A stretch of 64,000 nt of DNA, taken from the NCBI RefSeq assembly GCF_027942865.1, contig NC_134514.1, positions 2,502,245 through 2,566,244 on the forward strand, read 5' to 3'. This stretch comes from Odontesthes bonariensis (taxonomy: Eukaryota > Chordata > Actinopteri > Atheriniformes > Atherinopsidae). A program made the translations under genes and the position numbers. Under the pieces are notes generated by a model. That model worked only from the letters and a program-made list of their open reading frames with translations. It did not search any database and had not been told where the DNA came from. The stretch's first letter is position 1, and the number at the start of each line of letters is the position of its first letter. Below, one piece after another: positions 62,790-64,000 of the stretch.

Positions 62790-63510
62790 AAGGGTGCCAT
62801 AAAGCATAACTCAGCCATACAGCAGAACACAGACATCATTCAAAGTTTATATGTGACAGGAGACTCTCAGCTTTAACTGAACCAAAGGGTTTGTTGATAC
62901 ATTATACAGCTTTGACACAACGGCAGTTTACGTTTTAGGAAGACTACATCTCAGCGGAGGTGTCTCTCCCACTCAGATTCTCACTCTAAATTCGATACTG
63001 CACCAATTTCTAGAACAAATGTCTCTCATGTCCAAAATATCTGCCCGATCTGGACAAATTTTATTTCAAAACGTAGGCATTTTTGTCCTCTTTCACCTAA
63101 AGTCACACTCATTGAGCTCTGCCACACATATTTCTTACAAATTGCCTCTGAGCCCAGAGGTCGCCTCTCCATTTCCATTATAAAGGCCTAAAGTCATCAA
63201 ATTCAGGTGAAAAATTATTTTAAAACTGCCATAAAAAACGAGCCACACATAGTAGCCGAATGAAAATTACACCGCTGGCTTCTGCCGTCTCTTGGGGCGC
63301 TGACGGTTCAAGAATTATTCGGATACGACTTTTACTTTTCGAACAGCGACCGTTTGTTTGAGACAGTCGAGTGCAGTCAAAATTATAATGCAATTTTAAG
63401 AAGCCATAGTGAGCGTACATGTCAGAGACACAGACGAGCCGCACCTGCTCCTGTTACCGGGGCAACGCCTTGAGCCGCACCTGCTCCTGTTACCGGGGCA
63501 ACGCCTTGTT
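62790..63510 (+). mobile_element. Unnamed non-coding interspersed repeat, copy 2
   Basis: Matches copy 1 (25330-26060) in order over its whole length, diverged by roughly a fifth by eye. Near its right end a 36-bp unit (GAGCCGCACCTGCTCCTGTT ...) is duplicated (63436-63507), each unit holding GTTACCGGGGCAAC. Confidence 0.75.
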
Positions 63511-63659
63511 AGCCTGCTCTGTTCTAATTTTCCAAATTCCAAAGAAGAGCTTTGGGATGTCCTTCAAGAAGCCTGGAGAACTATTCCTGAAGATTCCTTA
63601 AAGAAAGGACAGAAAGCTCGAGAGGGTTCAGGCTGTGTTGGAGGATAAAGGAGCTCAGA

Positions 63660-64000
63660 GCAGATATTCACTTTAAAGCTGCTCAGAACTGAACTAACTC
63701 TGGTTCTGCCTCAGATTCTGGGTTTATGTTCATGTTGGAACATGTTTCAGTGAATCTCTGCAGCTGTTACCATGGAAACATCTGCAGATATTCACTTTAA
63801 AGCTGCTCAGAACTGAACTAACTCTGGTTCTGCCTCAGATTCTGGGTTTATGTTCATGTTGGAACATGTTTCAGTGAATCTCTGCAGCTGTTACCATGGA
63901 AACATCTGCAGATATTCACTTTAAAGCTGCTCAGAACTGAACTAACTCTGGTTCTGACTCAGATTCTGGGTTTATGTTCATGTTGGAACATGTTTCAGTG
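63660..64000 (+). repeat. 124-bp tandem repeat, 2.75 copies, cut by window end
   Basis: CAGATATTCACTTTAAAGC starts at 63661, 63785 and 63909. Copies are almost identical (GCCTCAG versus GACTCAG in the third). The array continues past the window. Confidence 0.96.

Overview
This window reads as intergenic and locus-edge DNA from a ray-finned (teleost) fish. The evidence is a dense mix of repeat families typical of fish: a nearly complete Rex3-type RTE LINE, L1 and L2 LINEs, Tc1, PIF/Harbinger, piggyBac, hAT and THAP-bearing DNA transposons, a tRNA-derived SINE, very large micro- and minisatellites, and intron-bearing vertebrate tRNA-Arg(UCU) genes. No prokaryotic gene organisation is present. 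Most long open frames are transposon coding sequence or frames through simple repeats.

Layout. 1-5.6 kb: a Tc1 3' end, a 140-bp Rex3 tail and a minus-strand LTR-retroelement gag-pro region with a probable LTR. 6.2-7.6 kb: a non-autonomous element flanked by TTAA. 8.05-11.36 kb: a Rex3 LINE with an exact 11-bp target duplication. 11.8-15.6 kb: an antisense L1 split by a Harbinger element. 16.3-16.5 kb: a promoter/first-exon-like segment. 17.3-20.3 kb: a degenerate repeat and a piggyBac remnant. 20.4-31.8 kb: the only clear host protein genes, two GIMAP-family (immune-associated nucleotide-binding) GTPases that converge on each other (plus strand 20404-23944, minus strand 30612-31547), plus a decayed third copy of the C-terminal exon at 28.5-28.9 kb. 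A solo LTR, an L2 LINE, a SINE and a MITE lie between them. 32-37 kb: Harbinger and hAT debris and a small GPCR gene fragment embedded in a transposon. 37.9-38.7 kb: an 11-bp minisatellite. 39.7-40.6 kb: a hAT element with a BED finger. 41.2-61.5 kb: a dispersed family of tRNA-Arg(UCU) genes and pseudogenes (four good copies, one variant, one degenerate, several truncated), one pair of which lies in a 225-bp-arm inverted repeat. The same stretch holds a 21-bp minisatellite and three further copies of a MITE, one carrying a 2.8-kb heptamer array. 62.8-64.0 kb: a second copy of the 25-kb repeat family, then a 124-bp tandem array cut by the window end.

How the parts relate. The GIMAP genes share a two-exon plan: a tiny first coding exon ending in phase 1, then one exon with the whole GTPase domain and C-terminal hydrophobic segment. 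The minus-strand gene has two IRF/ISRE-like sites upstream, which fits an immune role. The tRNA-Arg genes have spread together with flanking DNA, including the minisatellite, so segmental duplication rather than retroposition explains them. I see no clearly new multi-gene system. The most unusual items are the heptamer array with higher-order structure inside a MITE, the palindromic tRNA pair, the GPCR fragment inside a transposon, the GIMAP first-exon splicing (one GC-AG intron readable in both spliced and unspliced form) and a THAP-domain mini-transposon in a GIMAP intron. All family names come from reading motifs by eye; no database search was possible.
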